Assembly: GCA_020635795.1 (NCBI GenBank)
Contig: JACJZD010000004.1
Span: 124,001-188,000, forward strand
DNA length: 64,000 nt
Source of the DNA: Flavobacteriales bacterium
Lineage (GTDB): Bacteria; Bacteroidota; Bacteroidia; Flavobacteriales_E; Vicingaceae
Direction of reading: 5' to 3'
Positions within the stretch are counted from its first letter, which is position 1. Each line of letters begins with the position of its first letter. Position numbers and translations under genes: made by a program. This document shows, piece by piece, positions 35,212-43,760 of the stretch. Under the pieces are notes generated by a model. The model worked only from the letters and a program-made list of their open reading frames with translations, was not told the DNA's origin and searched no databases.

Positions 35212-36141
35212 ATGCAAAAAATATTACTTACAATAATTGCTGTTTTAACATTGTCTTTTGGTGCGTATAGTCAGTATCGCATAGACTATGGTTTTTCATT
35301 AGGTGCTTCTAATTATTTAGGAGAGATGGGGGGAGGAATTGGTGAACGAAGAAGTGGACCTGCTGATATGAAGTTGAACTTTACACGGTGGAATTTAGGA
35401 GGTTTTTATCGTTACCGATTTTCAAATAAGTTTGCTGTAAAAGGATCTTTGAACTATATCAGGTTGTCTGGGGACGATTCGGAGTCATTGAATCCTGCTA
35501 GGAGAGGAAGAAACTTGAACTTCAAAAATGACATGGTTGAATTGGATGCACATCTTGAGTTGTATGTGTATAAAGTAAATGATGTAGGTGGTACGGGTCG
35601 TTATACATCAGATTTTAATTTATATGTGTTTGGTGGTGTTGGTGCATTTTATAGCAATCCAAAAGGTGAATTAAATGGCAGTTGGTATGCTCTACAACCT
35701 TTAAAAACAGAAGGAGTGAATTATAGTTTAATTAATCTTTCGGTACCAGTGGGTTTAGGATTCTACTATACTATTCAACGTAAATATCGTTTAGGAATGG
35801 AATTTAGCTGGAGAACGACCTTTACCGATTACATTGATGATGTAAGTAATAGATATATCGCACATACAGATCCATTAACTGCTAGTTTAGCAGATAAGAG
35901 TAGTCCTGAATTATCGGCACAAATAAGAGAAGAAAATCCTGATGCTGATAAATTACCTTACCCAAGTACGTATCAACCTGGAAGAAAACGAGGCGATCCA
36001 GAACATAATGATAGCTACGCAACTGTAACTGTTAATTTTAGTTGGGCAATTCGTGGTAGAAGTAACTTTTACAAATCTAAAAATAGCTGGGTTCTTGGTA
36101 AAAACAAACGTAAACGTAGAAAATCAAGAGCTAAATTCTAG
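35212..36141 (+). CDS. PorG-like (DUF6089) outer-membrane protein
   Basis: After a signal peptide (MQKILLTIIAVLTLSFGAYSQ) comes a barrel-like protein with YRIDYGFSLGASNYLGEMGG, YRYRFSNKFAVKGSLNYIRLSG and LGFYYTIQRKYRLGMEFSWR, the wording of the DUF6089 family, which includes PorG of the T9SS in Porphyromonas. A very basic C-terminal tail (KNKRKRRKSRAKF) is notable. The ATG at 35212 is chosen over an ATG-like codon at 35185 because only the later start places the signal peptide at the N-terminus. With the PorE-like gene and two cargo proteins in this window it supports an active T9SS. Confidence 0.82.
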   Translation: MQKILLTIIAVLTLSFGAYSQYRIDYGFSLGASNYLGEMGGGIGERRSGPADMKLNFTRWNLGGFYRYRFSNKFAVKGSLNYIRLSGDDSESLNPARRGRNLNFKNDMVELDAHLELYVYKVNDVGGTGRYTSDFNLYVFGGVGAFYSNPKGELNGSWYALQPLKTEGVNYSLINLSVPVGLGFYYTIQRKYRLGMEFSWRTTFTDYIDDVSNRYIAHTDPLTASLADKSSPELSAQIREENPDADKLPYPSTYQPGRKRGDPEHNDSYATVTVNFSWAIRGRSNFYKSKNSWVLGKNKRKRRKSRAKF

Positions 36142-36157
36142 GGTTACTTTAAAATAT

Positions 36158-36190
36158 TGAAGAGCGTGTAGTTTTACACGCTCTTTTTTT
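36158..36190 (+). terminator. Intrinsic terminator after the PorG-like gene
   Basis: AGAGCGTGTA-GTTT-TACACGCTCT is a perfect 10-bp stem with a four-base loop and a run of T after it. Confidence 0.9.
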
Positions 36191-36211
36191 ATGCTAAAAA
36201 ATTATATTGGT

Positions 36212-36219
36212 TATCTTTG
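36212..36219 (+). promoter_or_regulatory. Putative -7 box of cysDN
   Basis: TATCTTTG matches TAnnTTTG fully and lies 16 bp before the ATG at 36236. It also shows that an in-frame ATG at 36191, which overlaps the preceding terminator, is not the real cysD start. The -33 box is not evident. Confidence 0.5.
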
Positions 36220-36235
36220 TTCACAAATTTATAAT

Positions 36236-37141
36236 ATGAAGTCTTATAATTTAACTCATCTTCAAGAATTAGAATCGGAAGCAATTTATGTGCTTAGGGA
36301 AGTAGCTGCTCAATTTGAAAATCCAGCATTACTTTTTTCTGGCGGAAAGGATTCTATTATTGTTGCTCACATGGCTAGAAAAGCATTTTGGCCAGCCAAA
36401 ATTCCTTTTCCTTTAGTTCATGTTGATACTGGTCATAATTTTCCTGAAACTATTGAATTTAGAGACGATTTTGTAAAAAGATACGATGCTAACTTGGTTG
36501 TTGGTTCTGTTCAAAAATCAATTGATGAAGGAAAAGTAATTGAGGAAAAAGGATTTAATGCAAGTAGAAATGCTTTGCAAACAGTTACTCTATTAGACAC
36601 AATTGAGCAAAACAAGTATGATTGTGCTATAGGTGGAGCTAGAAGAGATGAGGAAAAAGCTCGTGCTAAAGAACGTTTTTTTTCACATAGAGATGAGTTT
36701 GGACAATGGGATCCAAAAAATCAACGTCCTGAATTATGGAACATTTTTAATGGTAGAAAGCATTTAGGAGAACATTTTAGAGTTTTTCCAATTAGTAATT
36801 GGACGGAAATGGATGTGTGGCAATATATTTTAATGGAAAAAATTGAAATTCCATCAATTTATTTAGCACACAACAGAGAGGTTTTTGTTAGAGATGGTGT
36901 AATAATGAGTACTACTGATTTTATTCAGCAAAGAGATACAGAACCAACTAAAACAATGCAAGTAAGGTTTAGAACAATTGGAGATGCAACTTGTACAGGT
37001 GCAGTTGAATCGGATGCTGATAGCATTGAAAAAATAATTGAAGAGGTGGCAGCTGCAAGAACTACAGAAAGAGGTACTAGGTCTGATGATAAACGTTCAG
37101 AAGCAGCAATGGAAGATAGAAAAAAACAAGGTTACTTTTAA
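36236..37141 (+). CDS. cysD: Sulfate adenylyltransferase subunit 2
   Basis: The PP-loop LLFSGGKDSIIVAHMARKAF, LVHVDTGHNFPETIEFRD, and CAIGGARRDEEKARAKERFFS are all standard CysD. With CysN it activates sulfate to adenosine 5'-phosphosulfate (APS). From the ATG at 36236 the protein is 301 aa, the usual CysD length. cysN starts 15 bp downstream. No APS kinase, CysH or sulfite reductase gene is in the window, so whether APS feeds cysteine synthesis or sulfation cannot be told. Confidence 0.95.
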   Translation: MKSYNLTHLQELESEAIYVLREVAAQFENPALLFSGGKDSIIVAHMARKAFWPAKIPFPLVHVDTGHNFPETIEFRDDFVKRYDANLVVGSVQKSIDEGKVIEEKGFNASRNALQTVTLLDTIEQNKYDCAIGGARRDEEKARAKERFFSHRDEFGQWDPKNQRPELWNIFNGRKHLGEHFRVFPISNWTEMDVWQYILMEKIEIPSIYLAHNREVFVRDGVIMSTTDFIQQRDTEPTKTMQVRFRTIGDATCTGAVESDADSIEKIIEEVAAARTTERGTRSDDKRSEAAMEDRKKQGYF

Positions 37142-37156
37142 AAGAAGAAAAACGAA

Positions 37157-38446
37157 ATGGAAAAAACTACAATACAACCATCAACTTCTTCATATTTAGA
37201 TATGGAGTTATTGAGATTTTCTACTGCAGGAAGCGTTGATGATGGAAAAAGTACATTGATAGGAAGGCTTTTGTATGATTCGAAATCAATATTTGCAGAC
37301 CAATACGAGGCTATAGAGGAATCGAGTAAAAAGAAAGGTGAAGAGACTGTTAATTTAGCGTTATTAACAGATGGTTTAAGAGCCGAACGAGAACAAGGAA
37401 TTACGATTGATGTAGCTTACCGTTATTTTGCAACACCAAAACGTAAATTTATAATTGCTGATACACCTGGACATATTCAGTACACTCGAAACATGGTTAC
37501 TGGGTCGTCAACATCTAATCTTTCCATAATATTGGTAGATGCTAGAAACGGATTAGTTGAGCAAACCTCAAGACACACTTTTATAGCAGCTCTTTTAGGT
37601 ATTCCTCATGTGGTGTTTTGTATCAACAAAATGGATTTGGTGGATTATTCTGAAGAGGTTTTCTTTAAAATTAAAAAAGATTTAGAAGCATTTTGTTCTA
37701 AACTAGATGTGAAAGATATTCAGTTTGTACCTATTTCTGCTTTAAATGGCGATAATGTGGTGAACAAATCTGAAAAAATGGATTGGTATCAAGGCTCTAC
37801 CTTGATGTATTTGTTAGAAAATATTCACATAGGTAGCGATTACAATCACATCGATTGTCGTTTTCCTGTTCAGTATGTAATTCGACCACAATCTGATAAA
37901 TACCACGATTATAGAGGTTATGCAGGTAGAATTGCAGGGGGAGTTTTTAAACCAGGTGATGAAGTAACGGTGTTGCCGTCAGGTTTTTCTTCTAAAATTA
38001 AATCAATTGATACTTTTAATGGATCATTAGAAGAAGCTTACGCTCCAATGTCAGTAACTATTACGTTAGAAGATGATATTGATATTAGTAGAGGAGATAT
38101 GATTGTTAGAAACAATAATCAAACAGAGGTTAGTCAAGATATTGATGTGATGGTTTGTTGGTTTAATCCCAAGAACTTAATTCTTAACGGTAAATATGCT
38201 ATTAAGCACACTTCTAATGATGTGAGATGTGTAGTTAAGGAGGTTAAATACAAAATTAATATCAATACTTTACATCGAATGGAAGATGATAAGGATGTAA
38301 AAATGAATGATATTGCTCGTATTTCAATCAGAACTACGAAGCCATTGTTGTATGATAAATATTCTAGAAATCGTTTTACAGGAAGTCTAATTTTAATAGA
38401 CGAAGCAACCAATGAAACTGTTGGAGCAGGTATGATTGTTGAATAA
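37157..38446 (+). CDS. cysN: Sulfate adenylyltransferase subunit 1 (GTPase)
   Basis: An EF-Tu-like GTPase of 429 aa: G1 loop GSVDDGKS, switch EREQGITIDVAYRYF, G3 DTPGH, G4 NKMD, then two beta-barrel domains. GTP hydrolysis drives APS formation by CysD. The chain stops before any APS kinase domain, so it is CysN and not the CysNC fusion. It pairs with cysD 15 bp upstream and is followed by a terminator. Confidence 0.96.
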   Translation: MEKTTIQPSTSSYLDMELLRFSTAGSVDDGKSTLIGRLLYDSKSIFADQYEAIEESSKKKGEETVNLALLTDGLRAEREQGITIDVAYRYFATPKRKFIIADTPGHIQYTRNMVTGSSTSNLSIILVDARNGLVEQTSRHTFIAALLGIPHVVFCINKMDLVDYSEEVFFKIKKDLEAFCSKLDVKDIQFVPISALNGDNVVNKSEKMDWYQGSTLMYLLENIHIGSDYNHIDCRFPVQYVIRPQSDKYHDYRGYAGRIAGGVFKPGDEVTVLPSGFSSKIKSIDTFNGSLEEAYAPMSVTITLEDDIDISRGDMIVRNNNQTEVSQDIDVMVCWFNPKNLILNGKYAIKHTSNDVRCVVKEVKYKININTLHRMEDDKDVKMNDIARISIRTTKPLLYDKYSRNRFTGSLILIDEATNETVGAGMIVE

Positions 38447-38469
38447 TTACCTCAAATTCTTTTAAAAAT

Positions 38470-38506
38470 TTAAATCTTAATCCGTAAAGGGTTAAGATTT
38501 TCTGTT
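38470..38506 (+). terminator. Terminator after cysN
   Basis: AAATCTTAA (38472-38480) and TTAAGATTT (38492-38500) form the stem, extended inward by a CC/GG pair, with TTTCTGTTTTT after it. The T-run is interrupted, so this is a fair but not perfect terminator. Confidence 0.65.
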
Positions 38507-38532
38507 TTTAGGCTAAAAACAGTGTTTTTTCT

Positions 38533-38540
38533 TATCTTTG
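38533..38540 (+). promoter_or_regulatory. Putative -7 box of the E1 gene
   Basis: TATCTTTG is a full TAnnTTTG match, 23 bp before the ATG at 38564. It lies inside a possible GTG-started extension (38522), which argues for the later start. Confidence 0.5.
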
Positions 38541-38563
38541 TAAACTGTCTTCAAATATTTTTT

Positions 38564-40657
38564 ATGGCTGAAATTATTGAGAAAAAAGTGGGTAAGGATT
38601 CTAAAGTATCTAAAGAAGTAGTTCTTGAAGCTTTTAAGCTAATGTGTACTGCTAAATCGCTTACAGAGCTTTACGAAGAAAACAAAGAGATTACAGCCAA
38701 ATATGTTCATGCAACATCAAGAGGACATGAAGCAATTCAGATTGCTACTGGATTGCAATTAAAACCGCAAGATTTTGTTTTTCCTTATTATCGTGACGAT
38801 AGTATTTTATTGTCAATAGGAATGTCTCCTTTTCAGTTGATGTTACAGGTATTAGCAAAACGAAACGATCCATTTTCAGGTGGAAGAACTTACTATTCGC
38901 ACCCGAGTTTAAATGATGCAGACAAGCCAAAAATACCTCATCAATCTTCGGCAACGGGTATGCAAGCTATACCAGCAACTGGCGTGGCAATGGGTATTCA
39001 ATACAAAGAAAAAATTGGAATTGCAGAAGATTATAAAGGAGAAAACCCTGTTGTTGTTTGTAGTTTGGGAGATGCTTCATGTACCGAAGGAGAAGTTTCA
39101 GAAGCTTTTCAAATGGCGGTGTTAAAACAAATGCCAATTATTTATTTGGTTCAAGATAATGAATGGGATATTTCTGCAACAGCAAAAGAAACTAGAGCTC
39201 AAGATATTACTTATTTTGCAAGAGGTTTTAAAGGATTGGAAGTTAGAACTATTGATGGTAGTGATTTTATTGAGTCGTACTCGACAATGCAAGAAGTGAT
39301 TGATATTGTTCGTAAAGAACGTCGTCCTTTTTTGGTACACGCAAAAGTACCGTTGTTAAATCATCATACATCAGGTGTGAGAAAAGAATGGTACAGAGAC
39401 GATTTGGCGGAAGCAGCTACTCGCGATCCTTTTCCAAAAATCAAACAAAATTTATTGGATTTAGACGTTAAATCGTTTGAATTACTTTCTATAGAGAATA
39501 AGGCAAAAGAATTGGTTGAAAAAGAGTATCAATTGGCTTTATTAGAAGAAGACCCTAGACCAGAAGATTTAACTTTGCATCATTTCGCTCCGACACCAAT
39601 TACAGAGGAAAAGGGCGAACGAGAACCAAAAGGGAAAGATAAAACTGTAATGGTTGATTCTGCTTTATTTGCTGTTCGAGAATTAATGACCAAGCACAAG
39701 GAATGTTTGATGTACGGTCAAGATGTTGGTGGTCGTTTGGGAGGAGTTTTCCGTGAAGCGGCAACATTGGCTCAGCAATTTGGTGATGATAGAGTTTTTA
39801 ATACTCCTATTCAGGAAGCATTTATAGTTGGTAGTACTGTTGGTATGGCAGCAGTTGGTTTAAAACCAATTGTTGAGGTGCAATTTGCGGATTACATTTG
39901 GCCTGGTTTAAATCAGTTGTTTACTGAGGTCAGTCGTTCGTATTATCTTTCAAACGGTAAATGGCCAGCAAGTATGATTTTAAGAGTTCCAATTGGAGCT
40001 TATGGTTCTGGTGGTCCATATCACTCTTCAAGTGTTGAATCTGTTGTAACACAAATTAGAGGTGTAAAAGTAGCTTATCCATCAACAGGTGCAGATTTAA
40101 AAGGTTTACTAAAATCGGCATACTACGACCCAAATCCTGTTGTAATTTTTGAACACAAAGGGTTATACTGGAGTAAAATTAAAGGTACCGAAGGAGCAAA
40201 AACGGTTGAGCCTGATGAAGATTATGTAATCCCTTTTGGAAAAGCAAGAACAGTAATTGAAGCGGATGCAGATAAAATTGAAAATGGAGAGAGTGCTGTT
40301 ATTATCACTTATGGTAGAGGTGTGTATTGGAGTTTAGAAGCATCAAAACAGTTTAAAGGTCAAATTGAAATTATTGATTTAAGAACATTAAATCCGATTG
40401 ATGAAGAAGCGATGTATGCTGCAACGAAAAGACACAACAAGGTGATGTTGGTGACTGAAGAATCTGTTGAAAATAGTTTTACCTTAGGATTGGCTGCTCG
40501 AATTCAAAAGAATTGCTTTAAGCATTTGGATGCTCCAATTGAAATTGTAGGATCGATTGATACACCTGCAATTCCTTTAAACTCTGTGTTAGAAGCAACA
40601 TTGTTGCCAAATGGAGATAAAGTTGCTAAGGCACTTCAAGCACTTTTAAATTATTAA
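38564..40657 (+). CDS. 2-oxo acid dehydrogenase E1 component, fused alpha and beta subunits
   Basis: The 697-aa protein joins a thiamine-diphosphate alpha half (SRGHEAIQIATGLQL, YYRDDSILLSIGMS, the TPP motif GDASCTEGEVSEAF...QDNEWDISA) to a beta half (about residues 365-697; YGQDVGGRLGGVFREA, FADYIWPGLNQLF, and a final VTEESVENSFTLG). Fused E1 proteins of this kind in Bacteroidota are annotated as branched-chain 2-oxoacid (2-oxoisovalerate) dehydrogenase, which feeds iso-fatty-acid synthesis. E2 and E3 are not in the window; pyruvate as substrate is not excluded. ATG at 38564 is preferred for the reason given under the -7 box. Confidence 0.9.
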   Translation: MAEIIEKKVGKDSKVSKEVVLEAFKLMCTAKSLTELYEENKEITAKYVHATSRGHEAIQIATGLQLKPQDFVFPYYRDDSILLSIGMSPFQLMLQVLAKRNDPFSGGRTYYSHPSLNDADKPKIPHQSSATGMQAIPATGVAMGIQYKEKIGIAEDYKGENPVVVCSLGDASCTEGEVSEAFQMAVLKQMPIIYLVQDNEWDISATAKETRAQDITYFARGFKGLEVRTIDGSDFIESYSTMQEVIDIVRKERRPFLVHAKVPLLNHHTSGVRKEWYRDDLAEAATRDPFPKIKQNLLDLDVKSFELLSIENKAKELVEKEYQLALLEEDPRPEDLTLHHFAPTPITEEKGEREPKGKDKTVMVDSALFAVRELMTKHKECLMYGQDVGGRLGGVFREAATLAQQFGDDRVFNTPIQEAFIVGSTVGMAAVGLKPIVEVQFADYIWPGLNQLFTEVSRSYYLSNGKWPASMILRVPIGAYGSGGPYHSSSVESVVTQIRGVKVAYPSTGADLKGLLKSAYYDPNPVVIFEHKGLYWSKIKGTEGAKTVEPDEDYVIPFGKARTVIEADADKIENGESAVIITYGRGVYWSLEASKQFKGQIEIIDLRTLNPIDEEAMYAATKRHNKVMLVTEESVENSFTLGLAARIQKNCFKHLDAPIEIVGSIDTPAIPLNSVLEATLLPNGDKVAKALQALLNY

Positions 40658-40666
40658 AATCCCGAC

Positions 40667-42046
40667 ATGTTAAAAGTATTTTCTCCTTACAATCAAGAAT
40701 TAATTAAGGAAATACCTTTAAATACTGTCGAAGATGTTGAAAGAGCTTTACATAAGGCTACAGCTGTTTTTAACGATAAACAGAATTGGATGCCCGCTTT
40801 TCAGCGAGTAGCTATATTGGAGCGTGTTGTCGAAATAATGACTTCACGAGAAGATTATTTGGCAGATTTAGCAACCAAAGAAGGCGGAAAACCATTAATG
40901 GACTCAAAGGTTGAGGTTTTAAGGGCTATAAATGGAGTAAAGATAGCTGCTCAAACGATTAATCAATTGCATGGAGAAGAAATTCCAATGGGATTAACTC
41001 CATCTTCAACAAACCGAATATCATTTACAACCAAAGAACCAATTGGAGTGGTGGTGGCGATAAGTGCCTTTAATCATCCACTAAACTTAATTGTACACCA
41101 AGTAGCTACGGCTATTGCTGCTGGTTGCCCAGTTATCGTTAAACCAGCGTTAACCACACCATTATCGTGTATAGAGTTTGTTGAAATATTGAAAGAAGCA
41201 GGTTTGCCAAGAGATTGGTGTCAGCTTATTATTTGTGAAGATGAGTTGGCGGAAAAATTAGCAACAGATACACGAGTTAACTATTTAACGTTTATTGGTT
41301 CTGCTAAAGTTGGTTGGTATTTACGTTCTAAAATTGCTCCAGGAACTCGAATTGCTTTAGAACATGGTGGTGTGGCTCCAGTAATTGTCGAGCAAGATGC
41401 TGATGTTGCTGAGTTGATTCCAGCCATAGTAAAAGGTGGCTTTTACCATGCAGGACAAGTTTGTGTTTCCGTGCAACGAGTTTTTGTTCACGAGCAGTTT
41501 TTGGATAAGTTTTTACCTTTGTTAGTTAAAGCAACAAATAATACAAAAGTTGGAAATCCACTCGATGAAAAAACACAGGTGGGACCATTAATTTTACCAA
41601 CAGAAGTAGATAGGGTTGAGGCTTGGGTGAATGAAGCCATAAACGAAGGAGCTGAATTGCTTTGTGGTGGAAAAAGAATATCTTCATCGTGTTTTGAACC
41701 AACCGTATTATTGAATCCAAACAAAAATTCAAAAGTATCTGTTCAAGAAATTTTTGGACCAGTAATTTGTATTTATACCTACAAAAAAATTGAAGAAGCC
41801 ATAAATCAAGCCAATGCATTGTCTTTTGCTTTTCAAGCAGCAGTTTTTACCAAAAACATTGATAAAGCTTTTTCCATCTCAAAACAATTGAATGCCGCAG
41901 CAGTTATGATAAACGATCACACTGCTTTCCGAGTAGATTGGATGCCTTTTGGCGGACGAAAATCTTCAGGAATTGGAGTAGGAGGAATTCAATACACCAT
42001 TAACGAAATGTTACAAGATAAACTGTTGGTAATAAAGACTAACTAA
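40667..42046 (+). CDS. NAD(P)-dependent aldehyde dehydrogenase
   Basis: The 459-aa protein has the ALDH features: cofactor region VVVAISAFNHPLNLIVHQVA, the general-base glutamate in ALEHGGVAPVIV, the catalytic cysteine in YHAGQVCVSVQRVFVH, and the C-terminal FGGRKSSGIGVGG. The substrate aldehyde cannot be named. It begins 9 bp after the E1 gene and so may be in its operon. Its 3' end overlaps by 8 bp the convergent saccharopine-dehydrogenase-like gene, which hints at lysine or another amino-acid semialdehyde. Confidence 0.9.
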   Translation: MLKVFSPYNQELIKEIPLNTVEDVERALHKATAVFNDKQNWMPAFQRVAILERVVEIMTSREDYLADLATKEGGKPLMDSKVEVLRAINGVKIAAQTINQLHGEEIPMGLTPSSTNRISFTTKEPIGVVVAISAFNHPLNLIVHQVATAIAAGCPVIVKPALTTPLSCIEFVEILKEAGLPRDWCQLIICEDELAEKLATDTRVNYLTFIGSAKVGWYLRSKIAPGTRIALEHGGVAPVIVEQDADVAELIPAIVKGGFYHAGQVCVSVQRVFVHEQFLDKFLPLLVKATNNTKVGNPLDEKTQVGPLILPTEVDRVEAWVNEAINEGAELLCGGKRISSSCFEPTVLLNPNKNSKVSVQEIFGPVICIYTYKKIEEAINQANALSFAFQAAVFTKNIDKAFSISKQLNAAAVMINDHTAFRVDWMPFGGRKSSGIGVGGIQYTINEMLQDKLLVIKTN

Positions 42047-43172
42047 CAGTTTTTGTATAAACCACTCCTCTTTCTTCCAAATACTTGATAAAGTAATTGA
42101 AACAAGCTTCGTGTTTTCCGACTAATTCTGGTGGAAAAACTCCTTTTTCTTGAAATAAACCATCTAAAAACATATTAGCGGCAGCAGTAGCTGTATAACC
42201 TGTTGTTCGTGCCATTGACGATGTTTTTGTTGTTGGATTGTATTCGTCGTATAAATTGTAAACGATGGTTTCTTCTTTTCCGATTGCGTTTATTCCTTTT
42301 ACAGTAACGCGCATAACAGTCAATTCTGCTTCTGTTTCACCCAATTTCCATTCGTTAAACAATATTTTGCTGGTAAAATCTAACGGAGCAATTTTTTGTC
42401 CGTTCACCTCTATGGCTTCCGTATTAAAAAAGCCACTTTCTTTCAACACTTTTATATACTCCACATGACCAGGATAACGTAAGGTTTTCTCTTTCATGTT
42501 TTTAATATGTGGCATCGTAAAAATGATGGAGCGTAAACCATCGCTGTTAAACGATTCTAATGTTCCAACTTTATCAAATTCAATGTATTCGCAATCGGTT
42601 AAGGCTTCTTTAACTACTACATGGCTATTTTCGACATATCTAGCAGGGCGAGTGTATTCTTCAATCACATCCATTGGCGAAAAAGGTGCTTTGTAGCAAA
42701 AAGGCCATTTTTTTACTTTTGGTAAACCGCCAACCAAACATTCAAAATCGGTCAATTTTAGTTTTTCGTTGTAATAGCCTAAAATAATGTTGTCCATACC
42801 CGGAGCAACGCCACAATCAACAATAGCCGTTACATTTTTTTGCTTGGCTAAAGTATCTAAATCCAATGAGTTTTCTGGAAAGAAAGAGATGTCAATGACA
42901 TTTTTTTCAGCTTCAATTATTGCTTTTAAGGTGTTATAACCTAAAAACCCTGGAACTGCACAAATTACCAAATCATAACTTGAAAGATTCGATTTTAGTT
43001 TAGCAATATCTGTAACATCAAGTATTTGAGTGCTTAAATCGTTACATTTAGATTTTACCTTATCTAAAACTTGTTCGCTTCTATCGGTAACGGTTACTTG
43101 GTGTTTTTTAGTTAAATCAATAGCCATTGCACTTCCAACCATTCCGGCTCCTAAAACAATAATTTTACTCAT
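42039..43172 (-). CDS. Saccharopine dehydrogenase-family protein
   Basis: The N-terminal Rossmann motif IIVLGAGMVGSAMAIDLTKK and the continuing VTVTDRSEQVLDKV are those of saccharopine dehydrogenase-like enzymes; the middle (VAPGMDNIILGYYNEKL, FECLVGGLPKVKKWPFCYKA) and end (TTGYTATAAANMFLDG) also agree. At 377 aa it is the compact bacterial type. Possible activities are saccharopine-type lysine metabolism, carboxynorspermidine synthesis or another C-N oxidoreduction. The convergent aldehyde dehydrogenase overlapping its 3' end is a candidate partner. Confidence 0.85.
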   Translation of the reverse strand: MSKIIVLGAGMVGSAMAIDLTKKHQVTVTDRSEQVLDKVKSKCNDLSTQILDVTDIAKLKSNLSSYDLVICAVPGFLGYNTLKAIIEAEKNVIDISFFPENSLDLDTLAKQKNVTAIVDCGVAPGMDNIILGYYNEKLKLTDFECLVGGLPKVKKWPFCYKAPFSPMDVIEEYTRPARYVENSHVVVKEALTDCEYIEFDKVGTLESFNSDGLRSIIFTMPHIKNMKEKTLRYPGHVEYIKVLKESGFFNTEAIEVNGQKIAPLDFTSKILFNEWKLGETEAELTVMRVTVKGINAIGKEETIVYNLYDEYNPTTKTSSMARTTGYTATAAANMFLDGLFQEKGVFPPELVGKHEACFNYFIKYLEERGVVYTKTVS

Positions 43173-43253
43173 ATCATTAAATTTTTTGTGAAAATAAACA
43201 AAAATGGAGTTAACCTGAAATGAAAATCTATTGATAAGTAATGTTTTATTTTA

Positions 43254-43320
43254 TCACCCACCTTTATCCTCCCTCAAGGGAGGAAATTCTCCCCTTTAGA
43301 GGGGAGACACAGAGGGGTGA
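43254..43320. repeat. C/G-rich palindromic element, 67 bp
   Basis: The ends TCACCC and GGGTGA are inverted. Inside are two hairpins, CCTCCCTCAAGGGAGG and CTCCCCTTTAGAGGGGAG. This two-armed plan is the same as in the elements at 24-28 kb. It separates the saccharopine dehydrogenase-like gene from the GIY-YIG/tRNA array. The rest of 43173-43344 holds nothing recognisable. Confidence 0.75.
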
Positions 43321-43332
43321 AAACAAAAAAAA

Positions 43333-43358
43333 ACATTCATCAAATGACGGATGCTTTT
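43333..43358 (-). terminator. Degenerate hairpin after the first tRNA fragment
   Basis: On the minus strand AAGCATCCGTCA...TGATGAATGTTTTTTTT forms an imperfect stem followed by a run of T. It corresponds to the cleaner hairpins at 43671-43698 and 44011-44038 and has diverged from them. Confidence 0.6.
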
Positions 43359-43365
43359 AATAAAG

Positions 43366-43420
43366 TGGAGAATATCGGAATCGAACCGACCACCTTCCCG
43401 CAATACTGCGGGACGCTCTA
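43366..43420 (-). pseudogene. Headless tRNA-Ala 3' fragment, copy 1
   Basis: On the minus strand it runs TAGAGCG (3' half of the D stem), a rebuilt anticodon arm TCCCGCAGTATTGCGGGA, then the variable loop, T arm and acceptor 3' strand identical to the intact tRNA-Ala up to the discriminator A. The 5' acceptor strand, D-stem 5' half and D loop are missing; the nuclease stop codon stands in their place. The loop lacks a standard seven-base anticodon loop with T33, so it is not a functional tRNA. Confidence 0.85.
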
Positions 43421-43657
43421 TTAAACTTTAGAAATTAACCATTCTAAATATGTTCTTCTTTTTTTAGCTTTGATTTCAGATTCTCTTTTTACAGCTTCGC
43501 TTCTATTCTCAAAGGTTTCAAAATATTTGATTTGCCAATCAGAAGCACCAAGATTTTTCCTTGTGTTGTGTTCAGATAATCTGCGTTCCAAATTTTCAGT
43601 TTGACCGACATAGTATTTGTCGATATTGGAAGAATATAAGATGTAAACGAAATACAT
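43421..43657 (-). CDS. GIY-YIG nuclease, 78 aa (copy 1, distal to tRNA)
   Basis: A complete minimal GIY-YIG domain: VYILYSSNIDKYYVGQ carries the VY-I/YVG core (residues 4-18), Arg25/Arg26 in ERRLSEHN correspond to the catalytic arginine, and Glu59 in AVKRESEIK to the metal-binding glutamate. The C-terminus is basic (KAKKRRTYLEWLI). It is a one-domain UvrC-N-like protein with no added DNA-binding module. It is identical at DNA level to copy 2. The ATG is 14 bp after a terminator-like hairpin and no promoter box is visible. Such proteins are common beside tRNA genes in Bacteroidota, as I recall; their target is unknown. Confidence 0.88.
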   Translation of the reverse strand: MYFVYILYSSNIDKYYVGQTENLERRLSEHNTRKNLGASDWQIKYFETFENRSEAVKRESEIKAKKRRTYLEWLISKV

Positions 43658-43670
43658 AAATTAAATAAAA

Positions 43671-43698
43671 AAGCATCAGTCAATTGACGGATGCTTTT
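43671..43698 (-). terminator. Hairpin/terminator after the second tRNA fragment
   Basis: On the minus strand AAAAGCATC and GATGCTTTT enclose GTCAATTGAC, which is itself a palindrome, and a run of six T follows. It is identical to the hairpin after the intact tRNA. Confidence 0.8.
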
Positions 43699-43705
43699 AA
43701 TAAAG

Positions 43706-43760
43706 TGGAGAATATCGGAATCGAACCGACCACCTTCCCGCAATACTGCGGGACGCTCTA
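43706..43760 (-). pseudogene. Headless tRNA-Ala 3' fragment, copy 2
   Basis: It is identical to the fragment at 43366-43420. Its first base follows directly after the TAA of GIY-YIG copy 2 (stop at 43761-43763). Confidence 0.85.

Noticed and set aside
36191..36235. Upstream ATG extending CysD by 15 residues
   Set aside because: It overlaps the T-run of a strong terminator and the extension contains the likely -7 box; the extra residues do not belong to the family.
38522..38563. Upstream GTG extending the E1 protein by 14 residues
   Set aside because: The extension covers a TATCTTTG -7 box and encodes a hydrophobic stretch not expected on a cytosolic enzyme.
43366..43760. Two additional functional tRNA genes
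   Set aside because: The 5' acceptor strand, D-stem 5' half and D loop are absent and the anticodon loop is abnormal; they are 3' fragments only.
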